Of a stretch of DNA of 64,000 nucleotides, positions 1 through 8,621 are shown piece by piece; position 1 is the first letter of the stretch; every line of letters starts with the position of its first letter. The stretch is from JASHPR01 sp963815375. Lineage in GTDB: Bacteria; Actinomycetota; Actinomycetes; Streptosporangiales; Streptosporangiaceae. The stretch lies in NCBI GenBank assembly GCA_963815375.1, contig CAWFGX010000012.1, positions 248,001 through 312,000 of the forward strand. Reading direction: 5' to 3'. Below the pieces are notes generated by a model. That model saw only the letters and a program-made list of their open reading frames with translations. It was not told the DNA's origin and did no database searches. Made by a program: the position numbers and the translations under genes.

Positions 1-181
1 GGCGGCCGGCGGAAGTCCGGCCGATTGTGGCCCCGGCCGCTGTTATCGCCTCGCCCGCGAGCCTGCGCAGCTCGGGCGAGGTCCTGATCGACTGCCACGA
101 CGAGCGTAGGCGGGCGAGGCCCTCACGCCCTTCACGGGTGCCGACCAGGTACCCAGCCACGAAACCCACGATTGTCTCCAT
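1..181 (-). CDS. small YtxH-like protein, 3' end off window
   Basis: The frame opens with ATG at 181 and stays open for 60 codons to the window edge, so its C-terminus is missing. An AGGAA-type ribosome site lies just upstream. The first residues (METIVGFVAGYLVGTREG) form a short hydrophobic segment followed by a Gly-Thr-Arg-x-Gly turn, the pattern seen at the start of YtxH-like and other small actinobacterial membrane-anchored proteins. After that the chain is amphipathic and rich in Arg, Ala and Leu. It lies 71 nt downstream of the 34-codon peptide gene and probably closes the hydrogenase operon. Function is unknown and the family link is a resemblance only. Confidence 0.55.
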   Translation of the reverse strand, partial: METIVGFVAGYLVGTREGREGLARLRSSWQSIRTSPELRRLAGEAITAAGATIGRTSAGR

Positions 182-252
182 GGTTCCTGCTTTCCTGCCT
201 GCGTTCTGCGCGCGTGGCACGTCGGATGAGAAATGACCCTGTTAGCGCTTTG

Positions 253-357
253 TCACATCTGGCGGATCTCGAGGTAGCGCTTAATGTCGGGCAGCGACTG
301 GATGATCAGTGCCAGAACCGCGGCGACCAGGGCGGCCTTGATGAGCCTGCCGATCAT
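253..357 (-). CDS. 34-residue single-span membrane peptide (DUF6893-like)
   Basis: This short gene encodes a 34-residue protein: Met-Ile-Gly-Arg-Leu-Ile-Lys, about 14 hydrophobic residues, then a polar tail SLPDIKRYLEIRQM. Its ATG overlaps the TGA of the preceding 501-residue gene as ATGA, and a strong AGAGGAGG site sits a few bases upstream, so translation is well supported despite the size. One membrane helix with a basic, amphipathic C-terminal tail matches the tiny proteins I recall as DUF6893, which recur beside actinobacterial high-affinity hydrogenases. Position at the end of the hhySL operon suggests a membrane tether or a small subunit of the hydrogenase complex, but that is inference. 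Confidence 0.75.
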   Translation of the reverse strand: MIGRLIKAALVAAVLALIIQSLPDIKRYLEIRQM

Positions 358-1859
358 GATTTCCTCCTCTGCGCGGTTGCGATGGGCTCTAGCTCGTCGG
401 GAGCGAAGTAGAGAAACCGGCCGTGGTCTCGCCGCAGATCCGACGCTGGATCGTCGTCCGGGCTCACCGCCACGTGCACCTGGCCGTCAACGTCGCTTAG
501 CACGGCCTCGACCAGTGCCGTGCGCCCGGCCAGGAACAGGTCCTGCGCGTCGGCCCGCCTCAGCTCCCCGGCAATGCCCGGGCGCGTCCCGGGGCGCAAG
601 ACAACCCTGCTGCCGCGGGCGACGGGGACGCCGTTAATGACCACGTGATCGGTCTCGGGTGACACCGAGGCATCGGAACCCGGGTCCCACCAGGGAACGC
701 CGGGCGCTGGCGCCAGGCCTGCCGCTTCCGGTACCCCGGCGGGCGCGCTGGCTCGCCGGGCAGACGCGTCGGCTCCGCCAGAAACCGGCCCCGCACCTCC
801 GGCTGCGGGCTGCTCTTCTCCAGCCGCGGGCCTCAGGTACCGGATAGCCCCGTGCAGGCGCTCGATCATCTCTGGCGGCATGCTGTCCAGCCGGTCGATC
901 AACTCGGCGGCGCGCGGGTCTGTGGAGCGGGCATCGCGCTTCTCGGCGTCGGTGAGGGCGAGCGTCCGCAGCGTGAGTATCTCGTCGATCTCAGTGGCGT
1001 CGAACAGGTCGCCAGCGCTCTCCGCCGCGATCTCGGGATGGTCGTAAAGGATCACAGGCGTGGACAGCATCAGGTCCTGGCAGTCTTCGGGGCCGGTAAG
1101 CACTGGCCAGACCCCGACGTTCGCGCACACACCGACCTCGGCTGCGGCCCATTCCGGGGGGTCGGTCATGGACAGGAACTTCCCGCCGGGAACCCCGATG
1201 AGCAGGTGCGCGGCGATCAGGGAGTGGCCGAGGGCCTGGTTCCTTGTGTCCGGTTGCACGGCGGGGGCCGTGCGGTTCTCCACCCTCACCCGCAGCCGCA
1301 GCGCCCCGTAAGGCCCGGCGACGCGTTCCGCATGCAGCTCGATGATCCCGTCGAGCGCGGCCCAGCGCCGGACCAGCCGCCCGGCGGGCCGGCCCGCTGC
1401 GTCGCTTATGTCCTCGGCGGTCTCCCCGGCGTCGATGTGGAAGTCCTGGGCCTTGTCCTCGCGCAGCAGCCCAGCGACGGCGGCGTCGAGGTACTGCTCC
1501 CGTTCTGCTGCCTCATCCCATGGCCGGTACTCGGCGCCGCCGGTGTTCAGCACGGCGACGTCGCGCGGCTCGCTGCCGCCCGATCGGGCGTCCTGAACGG
1601 TCCTGGGCACCAGCTGGAGGAATCTGACCAGCACGCCGACTTCGGCCTCGTCGGAGCACTCGACCAGGCACTCGGTCTGGCTAGCGGTCCGCTCACTGGC
1701 ATCGACCGCGGCGTAGGCCGGGGGTACCAGCACACCGAACTGGAACCGCGCCTGGTTCTTCTGCGCTGACCCGCGGTACGGGTAAAGCAGGTAGCCCTCG
1801 TACAGCACCGCGTCGGCAACCTGGCGGGCGCAGGCGAGGTGCTCAGGGTCCAGCCTCAC
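354..1859 (-). CDS. conserved hydrogenase-operon protein of unknown function, 501 aa
   Basis: GTG start at 1859 overlaps the stop of the DUF6084 gene (GTGA), so the two are translationally coupled. The N-terminus carries a conserved-looking stretch (AVLYEGYLLYPYRGSA, about residues 17-32) and the first 250 residues look like one globular alpha/beta domain. A Pro/Ala/Gly-rich linker follows (about 355-400). The end is a compact beta-rich domain (about 405-490) beginning VVINGVPVARGSRVVLRPG. I see no cofactor motif, signal peptide or membrane helix. I recall proteins of this N-terminal type being confined to group 1h hydrogenase operons, so a role in assembling, anchoring or wiring the hydrogenase is likely, but no reaction can be named. 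Confidence 0.8.
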   Translation of the reverse strand: MRLDPEHLACARQVADAVLYEGYLLYPYRGSAQKNQARFQFGVLVPPAYAAVDASERTASQTECLVECSDEAEVGVLVRFLQLVPRTVQDARSGGSEPRDVAVLNTGGAEYRPWDEAAEREQYLDAAVAGLLREDKAQDFHIDAGETAEDISDAAGRPAGRLVRRWAALDGIIELHAERVAGPYGALRLRVRVENRTAPAVQPDTRNQALGHSLIAAHLLIGVPGGKFLSMTDPPEWAAAEVGVCANVGVWPVLTGPEDCQDLMLSTPVILYDHPEIAAESAGDLFDATEIDEILTLRTLALTDAEKRDARSTDPRAAELIDRLDSMPPEMIERLHGAIRYLRPAAGEEQPAAGGAGPVSGGADASARRASAPAGVPEAAGLAPAPGVPWWDPGSDASVSPETDHVVINGVPVARGSRVVLRPGTRPGIAGELRRADAQDLFLAGRTALVEAVLSDVDGQVHVAVSPDDDPASDLRRDHGRFLYFAPDELEPIATAQRRKS

Positions 1860-2506
1860 CGTGGCCGCTCCGCGTCGTCAGCGGCCCTGGCCAGCAGCGC
1901 CTCGATCGTCGCGTCCCAGGTGGGAAGCGCCTGGCTGGCCTTGAAACGTGCCAGCTCGTCCAGCGTGCGCACGCTCATCTTGATCCAGGCGCTGTCCGGG
2001 AAGTGCACGTCGATCGCCTCGCGCCAGATGCTGACCGGGAGCCGGTAGGACGCCTCCTTGCTCCACGGAACCTGCTGCACCTGCAGCCGGCCGTCCACGT
2101 TGCCGAACACGGTGCCGCTGAACAGCAGCAGCAGCGGTATCTCCCCGGCCTCGAGGCCGGCGAAGTACCTGGTCGAGCCGATCTCCAGGTCGTAGCTGAG
2201 AGGCACAGGCAGGTCCACGTCGCGGCTGCCGGTAAAGCCGGGCACCATGAGGGACACGGTGGTGACCTGAAGCGGCCTGAGGGTGTCGGCCCAGCGTTCG
2301 GTCTCGCCGAAGAGGTCATTGAGCCGCTGCGCCTCAGCCTTGGAGTATCGGCGCCGGGCCGGCTCGATCCTTATCTGGCAGCGCAGCGCGATCGCATCTA
2401 CACGCTGACCGCTGGTCTCGGCGATGCGGAGCATGAACGACATCGACGGGGACACGGCGAACCGCTCGGCTCGCGCGCCGACGCAGTCGAAGGCGAGCTC
2501 AGCCAT
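1856..2506 (-). CDS. DUF6084 family hydrogenase-operon protein
   Basis: 216 residues. I chose ATG 2506 (MAELAFDCVGARAERF) over an upstream in-frame codon because an AAGGAG site lies 7 nt before it and the conserved-looking sequence starts there. The protein is soluble, with a central segment (ALRCQIRIEPARRRYSK) and a later PGFTGSRDVDLPVPLSYDLE stretch that recall DUF6084 proteins found next to NifU/Rieske and DUF5947 genes in actinobacterial hydrogenase operons. It overlaps DUF5947 by 8 nt upstream and the 501-residue gene by 4 nt downstream. Predicted beta-rich fold; biochemical role unknown. The DUF number is from memory. Confidence 0.8.
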   Translation of the reverse strand: MAELAFDCVGARAERFAVSPSMSFMLRIAETSGQRVDAIALRCQIRIEPARRRYSKAEAQRLNDLFGETERWADTLRPLQVTTVSLMVPGFTGSRDVDLPVPLSYDLEIGSTRYFAGLEAGEIPLLLLFSGTVFGNVDGRLQVQQVPWSKEASYRLPVSIWREAIDVHFPDSAWIKMSVRTLDELARFKASQALPTWDATIEALLARAADDAERPR

Positions 2507-3371
2507 GTCTGCGCTCCTTGCCGAGGTCACGGGATCGCTGCCGGACCCGGCCCAGGAAGTCGGCGATGCTCTGCCTCGCCTCGGCACCGCCGTCAAAGCC
2601 GCGCCACAGCAGGCGCATCCGTCCGGCCAGCTCGTAGCAGGCGTCAATCGGGACCAGGAACGCTTCGGTGGCCGGCTGGTCAGGGCTGCCCGCCGATTCT
2701 GACTGCTGGGTGTCTGTGCCTGTCTCGAGGAGCGGGCCGCGGGAGATCAGGATGGCCTCGACGTCCGGGGCTGCCGCGCTCAGCAGCGGGTGATCCGCGG
2801 CGATCCTGGCCCACGCCTCGAGGTTGAGCTCGCACTCGGTCGCTCCGGCCGGGCTCGGATAGAACGCTGTGATTCCAGCGCTGCGAGATGTCCGGAGGAA
2901 GAACGCCAGCCCGACCGGGATCTGGAGGGAACCCCACTCCGCTACCGATAGCTGACGGGCCGGGTCGCTGAGGTAGCGGTCGGGGATCGACACGTAGCGG
3001 CCCCTTCCGGGGCCCGCATGCGCGTGGCCGGCCAGCCGCCCCGTCTCTGCTTGTTCCCTGGCCTCCGGCCCCATCGCAGCCCCGGAGTGGGTGAAGAGCA
3101 GGTAGCAGGCGCGGCACGCGCACATCAGCGTTGAGCCTTCGAGGTCGGCCACGTGGCCGTGCTCGCCCGGGACAGGCGTGGCGCAGAACTCGCAGTGATC
3201 CTCGGCGGCCGGGTGTCCTTCGGGCTGGCCCGCGGGATCTGGCGGGGCCTGAGGGGCCACCTCGGAGGCTGCCGGGGGCAGGCTCCCAGCAGCAGAACCG
3301 GCAGCGAAGCGACGCAGCCCAGTCGCCGTGCTGCCCAGGGATGACCCCCCGGCGGCCGCGCGCTCGCTCAC
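2499..3371 (-). CDS. DUF5947 family zinc-ribbon-like protein
   Basis: 290 residues from GTG 3371, which overlaps the stop of the upstream Fe-S gene (GTGA). A disordered Ala/Pro-rich start (about 1-55) is followed by a Cys cluster, C60-x2-C63 and C84-x-C86-x2-C89, which would bind Zn or an Fe-S centre, then a conserved domain (about 105-200, containing RYVSIPDRYLSDP and LQIPVGLAFF) and a helical C-terminus. This architecture matches what I recall as DUF5947, a companion of group 1h hydrogenases. With two coupled neighbours of unknown function it forms a conserved cassette. A chaperone or scaffold role in Fe-S or large-subunit handling is possible but unproven. Confidence 0.8.
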   Translation of the reverse strand: MSERAAAGGSSLGSTATGLRRFAAGSAAGSLPPAASEVAPQAPPDPAGQPEGHPAAEDHCEFCATPVPGEHGHVADLEGSTLMCACRACYLLFTHSGAAMGPEAREQAETGRLAGHAHAGPGRGRYVSIPDRYLSDPARQLSVAEWGSLQIPVGLAFFLRTSRSAGITAFYPSPAGATECELNLEAWARIAADHPLLSAAAPDVEAILISRGPLLETGTDTQQSESAGSPDQPATEAFLVPIDACYELAGRMRLLWRGFDGGAEARQSIADFLGRVRQRSRDLGKERRHG

Positions 3372-4240
3372 CGGCCTGCCGTTTCCGGGATCGCGACGTG
3401 AACGCCGGAGCTGTCCGCGAGCAGCGGCAGCGGGTCGAGGTGCAGCGCGCGGTCGTCGAGGCCGCGGCCGGCCAGCCGGACGTCGTAGCGCGCGGAGCAC
3501 CCGGGGCAGGCGAGTTTCTCGCGGTCGAGGGTTCCGTCAGCCAGCGAGCCGCCGCAGGCCGGGCACGCGTCGCGGTAGGCGTAGAGAGTGCCGCGCACCG
3601 AGCAGACAAGCACCCTGACGTCGCCAGCGGCGGCGGTGACCGGCCGCGAGCTGGGCGGCCCGAGACCTGGCAGTGTCACCCAGCTGGTATCGCCGCCGCG
3701 CTCTTCTGGCTCGGCCGGGCGGTGCCCGATCTGCAGCAGCTGCGGGCCAGGCGGCTCAGTCATGCCCTCCACCACGACCTCGGTGATTTCCGGAGCGGCG
3801 TCCTGGACCGCCCCGGTGATGGCGAGCTGGACGGTAACTGTCGACGACGGGCACCCATGACAGCTGCCCTCCAGGCGCAGCCGCGCCACCCCGTCGCGCA
3901 CGCCCAGGTACTCGACACCCCCCGCGTGCGAGCCCAGGTAGGGCCGCACCCGGTCCAGAGCGCGCTGCACCCTAGCGTCGACATCCAGGGGATGCAGGTC
4001 ATGCAGCAGCAGCAGGCTCTCCACCAGCGGATCATCGGCCAGCCGGTGCAGCATCGCGACGCCGGGCTCACCGCCCTCACGCAGCGCGGCGACGATGTGG
4101 CTCAGCCCGTCGCCATACAGCCCGACCAGCAGCGAGACCAGCTCCTCGGCAGCGGGGGCAGACGCAGCGGCACCGCCAGACCGCAGCACGGAGAGCAGCT
4201 CCTCGATCCGCGCGCCGACGTCACGCACGCCGCTGGTCAC
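3368..4240 (-). CDS. hhyE: Fe-S electron-transfer partner of the hydrogenase (NifU C-domain + Rieske-like domain)
   Basis: 290 residues. GTG 4240 is preferred because a GGAGG site lies 8 nt upstream; an earlier in-frame GTG at 4267 has poorer spacing. Residues about 85-160 form a NifU C-terminal (Nfu) domain with the C127-x2-C130 pair (CHGCPSS). Residues about 200-290 form a Rieske-like domain, but instead of Cys-x-His pairs it shows C226-x2-C229 and C245-x2-C248, an all-Cys rubredoxin/zinc-ribbon style site. Homologues beside hhySL (HhyE in mycobacteria, by my recollection) are needed for electron transfer from the hydrogenase to the respiratory chain. Directly downstream of hhyL and coupled to DUF5947. 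Confidence 0.85.
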   Translation of the reverse strand: MTSGVRDVGARIEELLSVLRSGGAAASAPAAEELVSLLVGLYGDGLSHIVAALREGGEPGVAMLHRLADDPLVESLLLLHDLHPLDVDARVQRALDRVRPYLGSHAGGVEYLGVRDGVARLRLEGSCHGCPSSTVTVQLAITGAVQDAAPEITEVVVEGMTEPPGPQLLQIGHRPAEPEERGGDTSWVTLPGLGPPSSRPVTAAAGDVRVLVCSVRGTLYAYRDACPACGGSLADGTLDREKLACPGCSARYDVRLAGRGLDDRALHLDPLPLLADSSGVHVAIPETAGR

Positions 4241-4322
4241 GCGCCTCGCCTCCGTTGTGTGGTGCACCGTCTGTCTCGCGGACCCTCCGTCTGGTCGCTG
4301 CCAGCGGTGCCGGGCTCAGGAT

Positions 4323-4361
4323 CTGGGCCGGCCCCCGAAGCCCGGGAGGGAGCCGGCCCAG
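4323..4361 (-). terminator. intercistronic stem-loop after hhyL
   Basis: A perfect 10-bp inverted repeat (CTGGGCCGGC at 4323-4332 and its complement at 4352-4361) begins 4 nt past the hhyL stop codon. The 19-nt loop is itself G/C rich. No U-run follows, so it is more likely an mRNA-stability or partial-termination element between hhyL and hhyE than a full terminator. Confidence 0.5.
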
Positions 4362-4365
4362 AGCA

Positions 4366-6150
4366 TCAGGTCGACAACGTCACCGTCATCGGAGTGTGCA
4401 CTTTCTCCAGCATCTTGCCGTTGCCGAGGTACATATGGACACCGCAGGGCAGGCACGGGTCGAAGCTGCGCACGGCGCGCATGATGTCGATGCCCTTGAA
4501 CGTTTCCGGCGGGTTCTCCTCGAAGATCGGCGTGTTCTGCACCGCGTCCTCGTACGGCCCGGGCGTGCCGTAGCTGTCGCGCACGCTGGCGTTCCACGGG
4601 GTCGGCGGGTACGGGTGGTAGTTCGCGATCTTCCCGTCGCGGATGACCATGTGGTGTGACAGGACGCCCCGGACCGCCTCGGTGAAGCCGCAGCTGTTGG
4701 CCTCGTCGGGAACACTGAACGGCTCCCAGGTCTTTGTCCGCCCGGCCCTGATCTCGGCCAGCGCCTTCTCAGTGAAGTACAGCGCGCAAGCGGCGGCGTA
4801 CGCCTGGAAGTAGGTCCTGGCCCGGTCCCGCTCGATGGCGTTGGACAGTGGCCTGCCCTGAGCGTCCTTCGGGATCTTCCATTCGAACGTTACCTCGGGC
4901 TTGGTCACCGTACGGGGCAGGTTGATCAGCACACTATTGCCGGTCGACTTCACGTAGCCGAAGTCGACCAGGTTGCCGAGCGCCGTGGCCCAGAGCCGGG
5001 CGATCGGCCCGCCCCCGGTGTCGGCAGCGAGGTAGTTCTTCCCGTCGAACCAGCGGGGTGACATGACCCAGCTGTATTTGGTGTCGAAGTCCCGCTTGGC
5101 CGGCCGCGGGATCGTGTGCTGGTTCCACGGGTGCCTGCGGTCCACCGGGTTGCCCAGCGGGTCGCGGGTCACGAACATCTCCTGGTCTTCCCAGTCCTCG
5201 TAGTAGGAGCTGCCGAGCAGGATGCGGATCCCGAGGTTGATCTCGACCAGGTCGTTGGTAAGCAGATCGCCGTCCCGGATGACGCCGGGGGTGACGAACA
5301 TCTTGCGGCCCCAGTTAGTCATGTTCTCGTACTTGAAGTCGCAGTACTCGGGGTCGTTGAGGCTGCCCCAGCAGACCATGTCGGCGCGGCGGCGGCCGAC
5401 CTCCTCGTAACCGGGCAGCGCCTCGTAGAAGAAGTCGAACAGGTCGTCGTGCATCGGCACGACCCGCTTCATGAACTCCACGTACCGCATCAGCCGGGTG
5501 AGGTAGTCAGTGAACAGCTGCACCGTCGCTGTAGTGCCCACGCCGCCGGGGTAGAGCGTCGAGGGGTGCACGTGCCGCCCCTCCATCAGGCAGAACATCT
5601 CCCGGGTGGAACGGCTCACCTGGAGCGCCTCGCGGTAGAACTCGCCCTCGAGCGGGTTCAGCGAGCGCATGATGTCGCCGATGTACTTGTACCCGTGATC
5701 GGCCGCGTGCGGCGCCTCGGTGCGGTTGGCGAGCTCCAGCACCCCGGGGTTGGTCTCGGCGACCATCCTCTCGCAGAAGTCCACCCCGACCAGGTTCTCC
5801 TGGAAGATGTTGTGGTCGAACATGTACTCAGCGGACTCGCCGAGGTTGATGATCCACTCGCCGAGGTGCGGCGGCTGGACGCCGTAGGCCATGTTCTGGT
5901 TGTAGACCGAGCAGGTCGCGTGATTGTCGCCGCAGATCCCGCAGATGCGGCTGGTGATGAAGTGCGCGTCCCGCGGGTCCTTGCCCTTCATGAAGATGCT
6001 GTATCCGCGGAAGATCGACGAAGTGCTGTGGCACTCGATGACCCGCTTCTGCTTAAAGTCGATCTTGGTATAGATGCCCAGGCTGCCCACGATCCTGGTG
6101 ATCGGGTCCCAGGCCATCTCCACGATGCCGGTGTCCTCGGCGGTCGTCAT
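4366..6150 (-). CDS. hhyL: high-affinity [NiFe]-hydrogenase large subunit (group 1h type)
   Basis: 594 residues from ATG 6150 (MTTAEDTGIVEMAWDPITRI), with an AGAAGGGG site upstream; a longer in-frame start lacks conservation. It binds the NiFe(CN)2CO centre and oxidises H2. Both Ni-binding motifs are present: RICGICGDNH (C70, C73) near the N-terminus and DPCLPCGVH (C566, C569, H572) near the C-terminus. About 22 residues follow the final His (MYLGNGK...TLST); these would be cut off by the endopeptidase encoded at 10712-11251 after nickel insertion. The L1 signature and the neighbouring hhyS with a Cys/Asp cluster site place it in the O2-tolerant, sub-atmospheric H2-scavenging group 1h (formerly group 5). 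Confidence 0.97.
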   Translation of the reverse strand: MTTAEDTGIVEMAWDPITRIVGSLGIYTKIDFKQKRVIECHSTSSIFRGYSIFMKGKDPRDAHFITSRICGICGDNHATCSVYNQNMAYGVQPPHLGEWIINLGESAEYMFDHNIFQENLVGVDFCERMVAETNPGVLELANRTEAPHAADHGYKYIGDIMRSLNPLEGEFYREALQVSRSTREMFCLMEGRHVHPSTLYPGGVGTTATVQLFTDYLTRLMRYVEFMKRVVPMHDDLFDFFYEALPGYEEVGRRRADMVCWGSLNDPEYCDFKYENMTNWGRKMFVTPGVIRDGDLLTNDLVEINLGIRILLGSSYYEDWEDQEMFVTRDPLGNPVDRRHPWNQHTIPRPAKRDFDTKYSWVMSPRWFDGKNYLAADTGGGPIARLWATALGNLVDFGYVKSTGNSVLINLPRTVTKPEVTFEWKIPKDAQGRPLSNAIERDRARTYFQAYAAACALYFTEKALAEIRAGRTKTWEPFSVPDEANSCGFTEAVRGVLSHHMVIRDGKIANYHPYPPTPWNASVRDSYGTPGPYEDAVQNTPIFEENPPETFKGIDIMRAVRSFDPCLPCGVHMYLGNGKMLEKVHTPMTVTLST

Positions 6151-6173
6151 TGGCTTGCCCCTTCTGTATTTAT

Positions 6174-6258
6174 CCGGGGGACGACCCCCGGACCCCCGGC
6201 GTGCCATCCGCTCGGGCCAGCCTCCGGCTGGCCGTCGCGGCTGGCGCCCCTGCGGGGC
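6174..6258 (-). repeat. three consecutive GC hairpins between hhyS and hhyL
   Basis: The 111-nt space between the two structural genes holds three perfect hairpins in a row: CCGGGGG/CCCCCGG (6174-6191, 4-nt loop), GGCCAGCC/GGCTGGCC (6215-6233, 3-nt loop) and GCCCC/GGGGC (6246-6258, 3-nt loop). The first continues into CCCCCGGC and resembles a stretch inside hypE (12750-12784), suggesting a small interspersed palindrome. They probably affect mRNA stability or the hhyS:hhyL ratio. Confidence 0.6.
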
Positions 6259-6261
6259 ATG

Positions 6262-7341
<1,080 letters not shown>

Positions 7342-7418
7342 GTGGCGGCCACCTCCTCGTTCCGGAGTCGGCTGGTGACCGAGGCCCGCGGCCGCCCACG
7401 CGACACGCGAACGCCGCC

Positions 7419-7448
7419 ATGCTAGACCGGGGGTGACCGGGCTAACAA
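7419..7448 (-). promoter_or_regulatory. candidate promoter of the hhyS operon
   Basis: On the minus strand: -35-like TTGTTA (7443-7448), 18-nt spacer, -10-like TAGCAT (7419-7424, fits TAnnnT). The start of transcription would lie near 7410, leaving a leader of about 70 nt to the hhyS ATG. No other good -10 is visible before the gene. Confidence 0.45.
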
Positions 7449-7481
7449 GACAGAAGAGTCAGCTTTCTGGACAGAAATGTC
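7449..7481 (-). promoter_or_regulatory. candidate activator site: TTCTGTC direct repeats
   Basis: Two exact TTCTGTC copies (minus strand; 7449-7455 and 7470-7476 on the window) are 21 bp apart, two helical turns, and abut the -35 hexamer. The distal copy is part of an imperfect palindrome GACA-n4-TGTC (7470-7481). This geometry is typical of activator binding; the divergently encoded HTH protein is the obvious candidate ligand. Confidence 0.45.
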
Positions 7482-7769
7482 TATGCGCTCGGAATCTGAC
7501 AGCCATGTCTTGGGCGGTAAGGGCCGGTCAGAGGCGATGTATGGGATGGCGCGGATTCGGCGTTTCCCTACCGTTTAACGTACGCTGACCAAGGAGTCGC
7601 CACGGCGAGCCCCCCGGTGCCGTGAGGTAAAGCCGCTGGCTGAGGTGGCAGCCGCTGGCTGGGCAACCAGCACGCGGCCGAGACGGCAGCTGACGGCTTA
7701 AGGAGCGGATGGCTGGCCGACGGACAAGTCGGCGGCTGAGGCGGCGGCCGACGGCTGAGGGAGAGACCG

Positions 7770-8546
7770 GTGTCTGACCCCGCCTACGAACCTGGCGCTG
7801 ATGCGATCGAGGTTGTACCCGTTGTCGTGCTCTCGCAGGTGTTCCCCGCACGCCCGTCCTCGATCCCGGATATCCGGTACTTCGTGCGGCGCTGCCTGGC
7901 CGAGTCGCCGCTGACCGCCGAGGGCAACCGCCAGGTCGGCGAGACCGTGTTCCGCGCGCTGCTCGACGCGGCCGGGCCGACAGGCTCGATCCAGGTGGCC
8001 TTCCGTATCTTTCCCGAGCACGTCGAGGTTGACGTGCTGCATTCCGACAACCAGATCCCGGTCCGCCAGCCCGTCCCGCAGGGCAACGGCGAGCGCCCGG
8101 TCACGCCGACGGTGCGGTCTGGCCCGGCCTCCTATCTGTCAGCCTTCCACCCGACCGCGGGATCGCCAGCAACGACCAGCTCAGCCGCGCGTTCTACAGC
8201 CGGGGCTGCCGCGCCAGCGGCCGGCCTGACCGCCCCGGCCGCCAGCGCGGGCGCCGCTTCCACCACGGCGACTGGCCCGGCGGCAGGCACCGGGACTCCG
8301 CCGGCCGGGCCAGACGGGATAACCCCAGCCGGGCCGGTGATGCTCGGGCAGCCCGGCCAGCCGGCGACGTTCGCGGAGTGGATGTCGACCGCGCTGCGCC
8401 GCGAGGGGCTCACTCAGGAGGCGGCGGCCCGCCAGCTGGGGGTGTCGGTGAAGACGGTCAGCCGCTGGGTGGGTGGCGCCACCGAGCCCCGCATGCGCGA
8501 TCTGCGGCGGATCCAGGAAGTTTTCGGGCAGGTGCCGATCCACTAG
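7770..8546 (+). CDS. putative hydrogenase-locus regulator with C-terminal XRE-type HTH
   Basis: 258 residues from GTG 7770 with a GAGGGAG site upstream. Residues about 20-105 form an alpha/beta domain (RYFVRRCLAESPLTAEGNRQVGE... then beta strands ending EVDVLHSDN) that loosely resembles the HATPase fold of anti-sigma regulators but lacks ATP-binding boxes I can identify. An Ala/Thr/Pro-rich linker (about 120-195) joins it to a clear lambda/XRE-type helix-turn-helix (about 201-250; LTQEAAARQLGVSVKTVSRW). It is divergent from hhyS and ahead of the maturation genes, so it probably controls one or both units. No DNA target is proven. Confidence 0.7.
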   Translation: MSDPAYEPGADAIEVVPVVVLSQVFPARPSSIPDIRYFVRRCLAESPLTAEGNRQVGETVFRALLDAAGPTGSIQVAFRIFPEHVEVDVLHSDNQIPVRQPVPQGNGERPVTPTVRSGPASYLSAFHPTAGSPATTSSAARSTAGAAAPAAGLTAPAASAGAASTTATGPAAGTGTPPAGPDGITPAGPVMLGQPGQPATFAEWMSTALRREGLTQEAAARQLGVSVKTVSRWVGGATEPRMRDLRRIQEVFGQVPIH

Positions 8547-8621
8547 GGAAGCCTGGCGCCCAGTCACGCATGTCTGGTCAGCCGGCTGGATTTCCCCCCA
8601 CAAGTGTCCTACGGTGCTCCC

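Larger units (their letters stand above)
7342..7769. other. divergent control region between hhyS and the regulator gene
   Basis: 428 nt with no convincing gene. It contains a candidate leftward promoter (7419-7448), two 7-bp direct repeats just behind it (7449-7476), a GACA-n4-TGTC palindrome (7470-7481) and, on the right, a tract with three exact copies of GGCTGAGG (7638, 7734, 7753) inside looser GCCGCTGGCTG-type repeats ahead of the rightward GTG start. Confidence 0.6.

Noticed and set aside
3131..4573. Long plus-strand open frame of 480 codons
   Set aside because: It is antisense to DUF5947, hhyE and the end of hhyL, whose proteins are clearly conserved. It is an effect of GC-rich third positions.
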